A stretch of 42,822 nucleotides of DNA from positions 1-42,822 of the forward strand of contig NZ_JAHHIU010000122.1 in the NCBI RefSeq assembly GCF_024539815.1, read 5' to 3'. The notes under the pieces are model-generated. The model was not told the origin of the DNA. It ran no database searches and saw nothing but the letters and a program-made list of their open reading frames with translations. Position 1 is the stretch's first letter. Every line of letters starts with the position of its first letter. Of the stretch, positions 22,092-29,653 are shown in pieces. Position numbers and translations under genes: made by a program. The DNA is from Streptomyces hayashii. GTDB taxonomy: Bacteria; Actinomycetota; Actinomycetes; Streptomycetales; Streptomycetaceae.

Positions 22092-23645
22092 TCACAGATC
22101 AGGCAGTTCGGCGGGCGCGGCGGCCCGTGACGCCTCTCTGGCGAGGGTCTTCTCGTGCGCGGGGTTGAGGAACCAGTCCCGGGCCGACGCCTGCCACCAC
22201 ACCCCCGCGAAGCCCAGGACGACGAGGACGGCGACCGGGGCGTAGTTGAAGGTCTCCCAGGTGACCGGGGAGACCTGCGGCAGCATGAACAGGACGGTGA
22301 TGACGGCCACCCACGCCACCGACACCACGCCGATCGCCCTGGACCAGCGGCCCAGGTGCCAGGGCCCCCGCTCGAACGCCTCGCCCTTGCGCAGACGCAG
22401 CAGCGTCGGGATGACGTACGCGATGTACAGGCCGATGACGGCGATGGAGGTGACGGCCGCGTACGCCGTCACGTTGATCAGGTACGGCAGCCCCAGCAGC
22501 AGCGCGCCGCCGGCCGCCAGCCAGACCGCCGCGACGGGGGTGCGGGTGCGGGGGCTGACCGTGTGCCAGACGTGGGAGAAGGGCAGCGCGCCGTCGCGCG
22601 AGAAGGCGTAGATCATGCGGCTGTTGGCGGTCACCGACGCCATCCCGCAGAACAGCTGGGCGCCGATGACGACGAGCAGCAGCAGCTTGCCGGCGGTCGC
22701 GCCGAGGGCGTCGAGCAGGATCTGCGCGGGGGGCGCGCCGGTCGGGGAGCCGAGCGCGGCGTCGTAGGACTGGATGGCGTACGTGAAGCCGAGCAGCAGG
22801 ACGAAGCCGGCGATCCACGAGGTCCAGATGGACCGCACGATGCCCTTCGGGCCTGCGGTGGACGCGTCGTGCGTCTCCTCGGTCATATGGGCGGAGGCGT
22901 CGTAGCCGGTGAAGGTGTACTGGGCCATGAGCAGGCCGAGCAGGACGACGTAGACCCCGCTGCCCCAGCCCGTGTTGTTGACGAACTCGCCGAACACGAA
23001 GGACGTCGACTGGTGCGTGTCGGGGACGAAGGCCAGCGCCCCCACGATGACGCCCACGCCGAGCACGTGCCACCACACGCTCACGCTGTTGAGGAGGGCG
23101 ACGATCCCCACCCCGAAGGTGTTCAGCAGGCCGTGCAGCACCAGGATGCCCGCGAAGAGCAGGACCGTGCGGCCCGGAGTCACCTCGAAGTCGAACTGCA
23201 GGTTCAGGTACGCGCCGAGGAAGGACGCGGCCCCGAAGTCGATGCCGGCGGTCACCGCGACCTGGCCCAGCACGTTGAACCAGCCCGTGAACCAGGCCCA
23301 GGCCGCGGCCGAACGCGGGGGCGCGAGCCGGTGGGCCCAGAAGTACAGGCCCGCCGAGGTCGGGTACGCCGAACAGATCTCGGCCATGGCGAGGCCCACG
23401 AAGAGCGTCATCAGGCCGACGGCGACCCAGCCCCAGGTGATCACCGCCGGGCCGCCGGTGTTCATCCCGAACAGGTACAGGGTGAGGCAGCCCGACAGGA
23501 CCGAGATGATCGTGAAGGAGACCGCGTAGTTGGAGAACGCCGACATGCGGCGGGCGAGAACCTGGGTGTAACCGAGCTCGGCCAGCCGCTGTTCGTCCGA
23601 GAGACTCCCGGTGGACCGCTGACCCGGCGTGCCGTCATCTGTCAT
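22092..23645 (-). CDS. APC-superfamily amino acid permease
   Basis: This encodes 517 aa with about 12 transmembrane segments. It belongs to the amino acid/polyamine/organocation superfamily (GABA permease-like/BAT1-type branch). The N-terminal DEQRLAELGYTQVLARRMSAFSNYAVSF is typical of that branch and is followed by the TM1 unwound region. GYDASAHMTEETHDA in the TM6-loop region and GMASVTANSRMIYAFSRDGALP after TM8 are family signatures. It should import amino acids or GABA by proton symport; the specificity cannot be read. I chose ATG 23645 because MTDDGTPGQRS precedes the conserved region; GGGGG adjoins it but the ribosome site is poor. A perfect match to the Streptomyces Crp consensus lies 28-41 bases upstream. 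No coupled neighbour. Confidence 0.88.
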   Translation of the reverse strand: MTDDGTPGQRSTGSLSDEQRLAELGYTQVLARRMSAFSNYAVSFTIISVLSGCLTLYLFGMNTGGPAVITWGWVAVGLMTLFVGLAMAEICSAYPTSAGLYFWAHRLAPPRSAAAWAWFTGWFNVLGQVAVTAGIDFGAASFLGAYLNLQFDFEVTPGRTVLLFAGILVLHGLLNTFGVGIVALLNSVSVWWHVLGVGVIVGALAFVPDTHQSTSFVFGEFVNNTGWGSGVYVVLLGLLMAQYTFTGYDASAHMTEETHDASTAGPKGIVRSIWTSWIAGFVLLLGFTYAIQSYDAALGSPTGAPPAQILLDALGATAGKLLLLVVIGAQLFCGMASVTANSRMIYAFSRDGALPFSHVWHTVSPRTRTPVAAVWLAAGGALLLGLPYLINVTAYAAVTSIAVIGLYIAYVIPTLLRLRKGEAFERGPWHLGRWSRAIGVVSVAWVAVITVLFMLPQVSPVTWETFNYAPVAVLVVLGFAGVWWQASARDWFLNPAHEKTLAREASRAAAPAELPDL

Positions 23646-23672
23646 GCCCCCAGCAATTCCCTTTCCGGAGGC

Positions 23673-23686
23673 GTGACACACGTCAC
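23673..23686. promoter_or_regulatory. Crp-type site upstream of the permease
   Basis: GTGACACACGTCAC fits the Streptomyces Crp consensus GTG(N)6GNCAC on both strands. It lies 28 bases before the permease ATG, close enough to affect transcription start or elongation. Confidence 0.5.
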
Positions 23687-23736
23687 AACTTGGCCAGAAA
23701 TCGCCCACGGCGACGTGAACCGACACGCGGGCGCGC

Positions 23737-23782
23737 CAAAACGCCGTGGCCCCCACCGGTGTTCGGTGGGGGCCACGGCGTT
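23737..23782 (-). terminator. Terminator of the DEAD-box helicase gene
   Basis: A perfect 18-bp stem (AACGCCGTGGCCCCCACC and complement, 23740-23757 with 23765-23782) and a 7-base loop stand 19 bases past the helicase stop. On the minus strand it ends in TTTTGG. Confidence 0.88.
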
Positions 23783-23800
23783 CACTCGGACGGGTCCGGG

Positions 23801-26131
23801 TCAGCCGTTGCGCTTCCAGCGCGGCTTGTCGTCACGACGGCCGGTCGTGCCGGAGCCGGTGCCGCGGTGGTCGTCACGGCGGCCGTACGGACGCTCGTGG
23901 CCGCCGGAACGGAAGCCCGGGCGGTCGTCGCGGCGGTCACGGTTGAACGGACGGTCGCTGCCACGGTGGGTGGACGGACGCTCGTCGCGACGGTCGCGGT
24001 TGAACCCGCCCGACGGACGGTCGTCGCGGCGGAAGCCACCCGAGGGACGCTCGTCGCGGTTGAACCCGCCCGAGGGACGGTCGTCGCGGCGGAAGCCGCC
24101 GGAGGGGCGCTCGTCGCGACGGTCGCGGTTGAAGCCGCCCGAGGGACGGTCGTCGCGGCGCTCGAAGGAACGGCCGCCACGGTCGCCGTCACGGCGGTCG
24201 TCACGGCGGAAGCCGCCGGAGGGACGCTCGTCACGGCGCTCGAAGGAACGGCCGCCACGGTCGTCACGACGGTCGCGGTTGAAGCCGCCCGACGGACGGT
24301 CGTCGCGGCGCTCGAAGGAACGGCCGCCGCGGTCGTCGCGACGGTCGTCACGGCGGAACCCACCGCGGTCGCCGTCACGACGGTCACGGTTGAAGCCGCC
24401 GCGGTCGTCACGGTTGAAGCCGCCGCGGTCGCCGCGGTTGTCGTCACGACGCTCGAAGGAACGGCCGCCACGGTCGTCGCGACGGTCGTCACGGCGCTCG
24501 TAGTTGCCCCGCTCGTCCCGGCGCTGACGCGGCTGCTCGTACGCGGGACGCTCCGCGGGCTGCTCGGCGACGACCGGCTGAACCGGCGCCTCCACCGCGG
24601 CGTCCTGCTCCACGACCGCCTCGACGGCCGCGGCGACGGCCGCCTCCGGGTCCTCGCCGCGCTCACGCGCCACGCGGGCCACCAGACGGTCGGCCTCCTC
24701 GCGCAGCTCGGTCGCCCGGCGCTGCGCGCGCTCCAGCTCCTTGGTGAGCTCGGAGACCTCGCGCTCGGCCTGCTGGGCCGCGTTGCCCGCGGACTCGGCC
24801 TGGACCTCGGTCATCGACCGGGCGCCGGTGATCTCGGCGACCTCGGGGTCGAAGGCGTCGCCGCCCTGGATGATGTGCCGCCCGGCGTCGACGCCCGCGT
24901 CCTCCATCAGACGGAAGATCTGACGGCGCTGGTGCGGAAGCGACAGGGAGACGACCGTGCCGGTGCGGCCGGCGCGCGCCGTGCGGCCCGCGCGGTGCAG
25001 GTAGTCCTTGTGGTCGCCGGCCGGGTCCACGTTCAGGACCAGGTCGATGCCGTCCACGTGGATGCCGCGGGCGGCGACGTCGGTCGCGACGAGCGCGTTG
25101 ACGTAACCGTCCTTGAAGTCGGCGAGCGTGCGGGTGCGCGCGCCCTGGGTCATTCCGCCGTGCAGCGCGTCCGCCTTCACGCCGGAGTCGCGCAGCTGCT
25201 CGGCGATACGGTCGGCGCCGAGCTGGGTGCGGACGAAGATGATGGTGCGGCCCTTGCGGGAGGCGATCGCGGCGGTGACCGGCGCCTTGTCCTTGGGCTT
25301 CACGATCAGGATGTGGTGCGACATGGTCGTGACGTTGCCCTGGGCGCTGTCGACCTCGTGCGTGACCGGGTTGGTCAGGTAGCGCTTGACCAGCGTGGAG
25401 ATCTCGTTCTCCATCGTGGCCGAGAACAGCATCCGCTGGCCGCCGGCCGGGATCTGGTCGAACAGCTCGGTGACCTCGGGCAGGAAGCCCAGGTCCGACA
25501 TCTGGTCGGCCTCGTCGAGGACGGCGATCCGCACGTTCTCCAGGGAGCAGGCGCCGCGGTTGATGATGTCGCGCAGCCGGCCCGGGGTGGCGACGAGGAC
25601 GTCGACGCCGCGCTCCAGGGCGTAGATCTGGTTGCTCATCGACGTACCGCCGCAGACGACCTTCATCTTCAGGCCGAGGACGTCGCCGTACGGCTGGAGC
25701 GCGTCCGCGACCTGCATCGCCAGTTCACGCGTCGGCGTGAGGATGACGGCGCGCGGCTTGCGCTTCTCGGTGTGCCCGCCGGCCAGCGTGGCCAGGGTGG
25801 GCAGACCGAAGGAGAGGGTCTTGCCGGAGCCGGTGCGGCCACGGCCGAGGATGTCCTTGCCGGCCAGGGCGTCCGGGATGGTCGCGGCCTGGATCGGGAA
25901 GGGGCTGGTCACGCCGTTCTGTGCGAGCTTGCGCACGACGCCCTCGGGCAGCCCGAGGTCGGCGAAGGTGAGTTCGGGGGTCTCGGGGGTCTCGTCGGCG
26001 ACCTCGACCACGTCGACGACCTCTGCGGCCTCAACGGTCTCGGTGACCTCGGTGGCCCCGATCGCCTCAAGGGTGATCGGCTCGTCGTTGTTCTCGGACA
26101 CGACGGAGTGATCAGTACTGGAAATGGACAT
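23801..26131 (-). CDS. DEAD-box ATP-dependent RNA helicase with Arg/Asp/Gly repeat tail
   Basis: This encodes 776 aa. An acidic N-terminus (TVEAAEVVDVVEVADETPE, about 1-50) precedes the helicase core. Core motifs in order: Q motif (LTFADLGLPEGVVRKLAQNG ... PIQ), I (GRTGSGKT), Ia (PTRELAMQ), Ib (TPGRL), II (VLDEADQM), III (SAT), IV-VI (IIFVRTQLGADR, VATDVAARGIH, HRAGRTARAGRTG). After a coiled-coil region (QQAEREVSELTKELERAQRR), residues about 545-765 are repeats of FERRDDRPSGGFNRDRRDE/RRDDRGGRS units. Such enzymes unwind structured RNA in ribosome assembly or mRNA decay, often in cold. ATG 26131 has GGAAGG about 11 bases upstream and a leader of about 155 bases. The RDD/RGG tail likely binds RNA and may drive condensate formation. 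Confidence 0.93.
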   Translation of the reverse strand: MSISSTDHSVVSENNDEPITLEAIGATEVTETVEAAEVVDVVEVADETPETPELTFADLGLPEGVVRKLAQNGVTSPFPIQAATIPDALAGKDILGRGRTGSGKTLSFGLPTLATLAGGHTEKRKPRAVILTPTRELAMQVADALQPYGDVLGLKMKVVCGGTSMSNQIYALERGVDVLVATPGRLRDIINRGACSLENVRIAVLDEADQMSDLGFLPEVTELFDQIPAGGQRMLFSATMENEISTLVKRYLTNPVTHEVDSAQGNVTTMSHHILIVKPKDKAPVTAAIASRKGRTIIFVRTQLGADRIAEQLRDSGVKADALHGGMTQGARTRTLADFKDGYVNALVATDVAARGIHVDGIDLVLNVDPAGDHKDYLHRAGRTARAGRTGTVVSLSLPHQRRQIFRLMEDAGVDAGRHIIQGGDAFDPEVAEITGARSMTEVQAESAGNAAQQAEREVSELTKELERAQRRATELREEADRLVARVARERGEDPEAAVAAAVEAVVEQDAAVEAPVQPVVAEQPAERPAYEQPRQRRDERGNYERRDDRRDDRGGRSFERRDDNRGDRGGFNRDDRGGFNRDRRDGDRGGFRRDDRRDDRGGRSFERRDDRPSGGFNRDRRDDRGGRSFERRDERPSGGFRRDDRRDGDRGGRSFERRDDRPSGGFNRDRRDERPSGGFRRDDRPSGGFNRDERPSGGFRRDDRPSGGFNRDRRDERPSTHRGSDRPFNRDRRDDRPGFRSGGHERPYGRRDDHRGTGSGTTGRRDDKPRWKRNG
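23840..24490 (-). repeat. Coding tandem repeats of the helicase C-terminal tail
   Basis: Degenerate units built on plus-strand gacggtcgtcgcggcg, ctcgaaggaacggccgcc and gaagccgcccga repeat about 20 times across 650 bp. They encode RRDDR, RSFER and PSGGFNRD modules in varied order. Frame is kept throughout, so copy number can drift without loss of the gene. Confidence 0.85.
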
Positions 26132-26398
26132 GCGAATGCGAAACCTTCCGGAGTCTCCTCGGCACGCGCCCGTCAACTCCGTGTTCGCATTGCATTACGA
26201 CCGCCTCTATGCGGTCAGCCACGGCAAGGGAGAGTACGCGCCACACGGCGCGCTCTGCGGTGGCGCCGGGCAAATGGGATCAAACGATCTACTACCATAC
26301 GCACCCTGTCCTGGGAAGGCAAACTGAGCTCATCGCCGCAGCTCAGCAGCGTGACGGGACAGGCCCGCCGGCCTGCCTCACCGACCCCGGGAGCGCCG
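26132..26398 (-). promoter_or_regulatory. Long leader and promoter of the DEAD-box helicase
   Basis: On the minus strand TTGCCT (26317-26322), 17 bp, TATGGT (26294-26299) form a good promoter with start near 26287. The resulting 5' leader of about 155 bases contains a GACCGC/GCGGTC hairpin (26199-26216) and other GC-rich stems. Long structured leaders are common on cold-shock helicase mRNAs and allow autoregulation. Confidence 0.6.
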
Positions 26399-26938
26399 TC
26401 ACCCGGCCGGACGGCCCGCCTCCGGCGCCGGCTCCAGGTCCGCCAGCTGCGCCGCCGTCCCTCCGCCGTCGTCGTGCGCGGACGCCGACGGCTCGGCCAC
26501 GGTCGGCTCCGGCGAGGGCGACGGAGGATCCGGCGAGGGAGCGGGCGGCTCGGGATCCGGCGAACGCGTGGGCGCGGTGGGCTGCGCCCCGGTCGGCGTC
26601 GGCGCCCCCGGCCCGTCGGTCCTGCCCGGCTTCACCGGGCCCTTCGCGGCCGGCGCGCTCCCGCCCGCCGACGGCGACGCGGAGGCGGCCGCCGAGGCGC
26701 TCGCCCCGCCCCCGGCGCCCTTTCCGTGCCGGTGCCTGCCGTCCCCGCCCGCCGGGCCCATGAAGCCGCCGCCCGCGCCCGCCGAGCCCCCCTCGGGCGC
26801 CTCACCGGCCCGCTGACCGGCCGAGTGGGAGGGCCGGGCCCGGCCGCCGTCCCCGTCCCCCACGCTCATACAACCGGAGGCCGCGGCGACGGCCATGACC
26901 GTCGCGACCAGACGAACGGATACGTACAAGGGGCGCAC
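26399..26938 (-). CDS. Small lipoprotein with Ala/Gly/Pro-rich body
   Basis: This encodes 179 aa. The GTG start at 26938 has GGAGGTGG four bases upstream. A short signal peptide (VRPLYVSVRLVATVMAVAA) ends in the lipobox ASGC, so the Cys near residue 24 should be lipidated and the protein held on the outer face of the membrane. The remainder is low complexity: GGSAGAGGGFMGP, GASASAAASASPSAGG and a PDPEPPAPSPDPPSPSPEP stretch, with no enzymatic domain. Such Pro/Ser-rich segments often span the cell wall. It lies between the DEAD-box helicase and the zincin on the same strand, with no overlap to either. Function unknown; lipoprotein call is well supported. Confidence 0.7.
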   Translation of the reverse strand: MRPLYVSVRLVATVMAVAAASGCMSVGDGDGGRARPSHSAGQRAGEAPEGGSAGAGGGFMGPAGGDGRHRHGKGAGGGASASAAASASPSAGGSAPAAKGPVKPGRTDGPGAPTPTGAQPTAPTRSPDPEPPAPSPDPPSPSPEPTVAEPSASAHDDGGGTAAQLADLEPAPEAGRPAG

Positions 26939-27031
26939 GGGGCCACCTCCGGGGCAGACGCAAGAGTCGACGTGCCCAACTCCCGCCGCCCGCAAGAAGA
27001 CACGCGCGGCTCGCGCCCCCCGCCGGACGGC

Positions 27032-27391
27032 TCAGCCGTAGCCGAGGGCGTGCAGCCGCGCGTCGTCGATGCCGAAGTGGTGGGCGATCTCGTGCACCAC
27101 GGTGACCTCGGTCTCCGCGACGACCTCCTCGCGCGAGGCGCACATCCGCAGCGTGGGCCCCCGGTAGATCGTGATCCGGTCGGGCAGCACCCCGGCGTAC
27201 CACTCCCCCCGGTCGGTCAGCGGAGTCCCCTCGTACAGCCCGAGCAGCTCGGGATCGTCCGCGGGCGGCTCGTCCTCGACGAACACCGCGACGTTGTCCA
27301 TCAGCCGCGTCAACTCCGGCGGAATCCGGTCCAGCGCCTCGGCCACCAGTTCTTCGAACTCCTCGCGCGTCATCTCCAGCACAGGCCCCAT
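27032..27391 (-). CDS. Small zincin-like metallopeptidase family protein
   Basis: This encodes about 119 aa. The family is small bacterial zincins with a C-terminal active site: TVVHEIAHHFGIDDARLHALGY gives HExxH followed by a third ligand position (HExxHxxGxxD). Upstream, IPPELTRLMDNVAVFVEDEP and ITIYRGPTLR are conserved features of this group. The protein has no signal peptide and should be cytoplasmic. Its substrate is unknown and some members may not be proteolytic. Start choice is uncertain: ATG 27391 is given here, while GTG 27382 and ATG 27373 are in frame and none has a well-spaced ribosome site. It is divergent from the metallophosphoesterase gene (75-bp gap), so their promoters share this short space. 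Confidence 0.85.
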   Translation of the reverse strand: MGPVLEMTREEFEELVAEALDRIPPELTRLMDNVAVFVEDEPPADDPELLGLYEGTPLTDRGEWYAGVLPDRITIYRGPTLRMCASREEVVAETEVTVVHEIAHHFGIDDARLHALGYG

Positions 27392-27466
27392 TGTCGGGCA
27401 AGAAGCCGTCCCGCGGAGGGCACGAACGTCCGCATACGAGCGCCAGGACCGGGGCATAGGGCACCA

Positions 27467-29125
27467 ATGGCCCGCGCCCGTGTCCCCGCCGCAGCCCTGA
27501 ACCGCCTCAAGCCCGCCCGCCGCAAGTCCGCCCCGCGCAGAGACCGCACCCGCCACGTCCCCGAACTCGCCGCCCGCCCCAACCCCTGGATCCGCGCCCT
27601 CGGGCTGACCGCCGTCGTCCTCCTGGGCGCCTGGCTCGGCCTGCTGGTCGTCGGCGACGTCCGCGTCCCGGTCGGCCCCATGGACACGACGATGACCCTG
27701 CGGCCGTCCGTCACCGGCGGAACGAAGATCAACGTCTCCCCGCTCGGCGCGCTCACCCTGGACAGCCACAACGCGCCGGTCCGCCTGGACGTGAACGTCG
27801 ACCAGCTCGACCCCGTCCGCTCCCAGGCCCTCGTCGACCACCCCGAGCGCCTCTCCGGCCTCCAGGACGAGGTCGCCCGTGACGTCGAGCACGGCACCCT
27901 CGACCTCGCCGTGCGCTCCTGCGTCGCCGTCGTCACCGGGGCCACCGCCCTCGGGCTCGCCGTGTACCGCCGCCCGCGCCGGGCCCTCGCCGCCGGCGGC
28001 CTGGCCCTCACCCTGCTGGCCGCCTCGGGCGCGACCGCGTTCGCCACCTGGAACCCCAACTCGGTGCTGGAACCCCGGTTCTCGGGCCTGCTGTCCTCGG
28101 CGCCCTCGCTCGTCGGCAACGCCCGCAGCATCGTCACCGAGTTCGACGTCTACCAGCGGGAACTCGCCCGTCTGGTCACCAATGTGACCAAGCTCTACGA
28201 CGTCACCTCCACGCTCCCCGCCTACCAGCCGGACCCGACGACCGTGCGCGTCCTGCACGTGTCCGACATCCATCTCAACCCCGCGAGCTGGAAGATCATC
28301 GCCTCGCTGGTGGAGCAGTACAAGGTCGACGTGATCGTGGACTCCGGCGACACCATGGACCACGGCACGGCCGCCGAGAACGGCTTCCTGGACCCCATCG
28401 CCAGCCTGGGCGCGCCGTACGTGTGGGTCAGGGGCAACCACGACTCCCGCGTCACCCAGCGCTACCTGGAGGGCATGAAGAACGTGCACGTCCTGGACGA
28501 CGGCCGCGCGGTCACCGTCGCCGGGGTGCGCTTCGCCGGCATCGGCGACCCCCAGTTCACCCCCGACCGCTCCGGCGTGCCGGGCGCCGAGCAGAGCGAG
28601 GAGTCGGCCGGCGCCCGCCTGGCGGAGGCCCTGCGCAAGCAGAAGGCCGCGGGCGCCCCGGTCGACGTGGCCGTCGCCCACGAGCCCTCCGCCGCCCGCG
28701 GCACGGACGGCGAGGTGCCCCTCGTCCTGGCCGGTCACCTCCATCACGAGGGGATGGAGGTGATGAAGGGGGGCACCCGGCTGCGGATCGAGGGCTCCAC
28801 GGGCGGCAGCGGTCTGCGCGCCGTCGAGGGCAAGTACCCCGACCCCATCCAGGCGTCGATCCTCTACCTCGACCGCGACACCCGCCGGCTGCAGGCCTGG
28901 GACGAGATCAGGCTCGGCGGGCTGGGTCTGACGACGGCCGAGGTCAGCCGTCACCTCCCCAAGGAGAACCAGCCGGGAGCCGCCCCGTCGCCGAGCCCCT
29001 CCCCCGAACCGACGGGCAGCCCGACCGACGGCCGGCCCACCGGATCGCCCACCGGATCGTCCACCGGCCCGTCCGCGAGTCCGTCCCCGGGCCCCTCCGG
29101 GACCGCCTCCAGGAGGGCCCCGTAA
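27467..29125 (+). CDS. Membrane-anchored metallophosphoesterase
   Basis: This encodes 552 aa. After a basic N-terminus, TM1 (IRALGLTAVVLLGAWLGLLV, about 45-65) and a pair of hydrophobic segments (about 150-200) flank an extracytoplasmic loop. The calcineurin-like phosphoesterase domain (about 260-470) has all metal motifs: HVSDIHLN, VDSGDTMD, RGNHDSR, VAHEP and AGHLHHEG. The tail (PSPSPSPEPTGSPTDG and onward) is Pro/Ser/Thr-rich. It probably hydrolyses a phosphodiester or phosphomonoester outside the membrane; the substrate cannot be assigned. ATG 27467 has AGGG five bases upstream. The open frame continues far upstream on the plus strand, but that part is antisense to the DEAD-box helicase and is not coding. 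A tRNA cluster follows 80 bp downstream. Confidence 0.88.
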   Translation: MARARVPAAALNRLKPARRKSAPRRDRTRHVPELAARPNPWIRALGLTAVVLLGAWLGLLVVGDVRVPVGPMDTTMTLRPSVTGGTKINVSPLGALTLDSHNAPVRLDVNVDQLDPVRSQALVDHPERLSGLQDEVARDVEHGTLDLAVRSCVAVVTGATALGLAVYRRPRRALAAGGLALTLLAASGATAFATWNPNSVLEPRFSGLLSSAPSLVGNARSIVTEFDVYQRELARLVTNVTKLYDVTSTLPAYQPDPTTVRVLHVSDIHLNPASWKIIASLVEQYKVDVIVDSGDTMDHGTAAENGFLDPIASLGAPYVWVRGNHDSRVTQRYLEGMKNVHVLDDGRAVTVAGVRFAGIGDPQFTPDRSGVPGAEQSEESAGARLAEALRKQKAAGAPVDVAVAHEPSAARGTDGEVPLVLAGHLHHEGMEVMKGGTRLRIEGSTGGSGLRAVEGKYPDPIQASILYLDRDTRRLQAWDEIRLGGLGLTTAEVSRHLPKENQPGAAPSPSPSPEPTGSPTDGRPTGSPTGSSTGPSASPSPGPSGTASRRAP

Positions 29126-29205
29126 ACCGTTTTGGCGATACCCCCCGCCATCCCATATGCTCATGACGTCCCCGACGCGCTGCGAAGCGCCCAGGCGGGC
29201 CGATA

Positions 29206-29278
29206 GCCCTCATCGTCTAGCGGCCTAGGACGCCGCCCTTTCAAGGCGGTAGCACGGGTTCGAATCCCGTTGGGGGCA
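29206..29278 (+). tRNA. tRNA-Glu (TTC)
   Basis: A 73-nt cloverleaf, acceptor GCCCTCA/TGGGGGC, anticodon loop CTTTCAA (TTC), T arm CGGGTTCGAATCCCG, A73. First gene of a three-tRNA cluster. Confidence 0.95.
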
Positions 29279-29313
29279 CGCAACACCGTGTGCGACACTG
29301 TCGTACACAGCTT

Positions 29314-29388
29314 GGTCCTGTGGAGCAGTTTGGAGTGCTCGCCACCCTGTCAAGGTGGAGGCCGCGGGTTCAAATCCCGTCAGGACCG
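29314..29388 (+). tRNA. tRNA-Asp (GTC), copy 1
   Basis: A 75-nt cloverleaf, acceptor GGTCCTG/CAGGACC, anticodon loop CTGTCAA (GTC), T arm CGGGTTCAAATCCCG, G73. Identical to the copy at 33694-33768. Confidence 0.95.
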
Positions 29389-29411
29389 CTGGAGTTCGTC
29401 GAGGACTCCTC

Positions 29412-29485
29412 GGCTGGGTAGCTCAGTTGGTACGAGCGACCGCCTGAAAAGCGGTAGGTCGCCGGTTCGACCCCGGCCCCAGCCA
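29412..29485 (+). tRNA. tRNA-Phe (GAA)
   Basis: A 74-nt cloverleaf, acceptor GGCTGGG/CCCAGCC, anticodon loop CTGAAAA (GAA), T arm GCCGGTTCGACCCCGGC, A73. Last of the cluster. Confidence 0.95.
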
Positions 29486-29490
29486 CAGCA

Positions 29491-29518
29491 AAGGCCCCGA
29501 TCCCCGGATCGGGGCCTT
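29491..29518 (+). terminator. Terminator of the Glu-Asp-Phe tRNA cluster
   Basis: A perfect 13-bp stem AAGGCCCCGATCC and complement with a 2-base CC loop, followed by TTGTTGTATT. It starts 5 bases after the tRNA-Phe end. Confidence 0.9.
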
Positions 29519-29653
29519 GTTGTATTCCCCACGCTTGCATTCCCCGCGCTGTGTCTCCGGCGCTTCGTGCCCGGCGCTGTGTCTCCGTCGCTGGACGCCC
29601 GGGCGCAAAAGGGTTCGCCACGTATTTCGCCGAGGTGCGATCCTGGTTCCCGT

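Noticed and set aside
23840..24490. Repeats in the helicase tail considered as CRISPR or mobile repeats
   Set aside because: They lie in frame inside the helicase and encode RDD/RGG modules.
23690..29125. An 1811-codon plus-strand frame ending in the metallophosphoesterase
   Set aside because: Only the part from 27467 has family sequence. Upstream it is the antisense of the DEAD-box helicase and its repeat tail.
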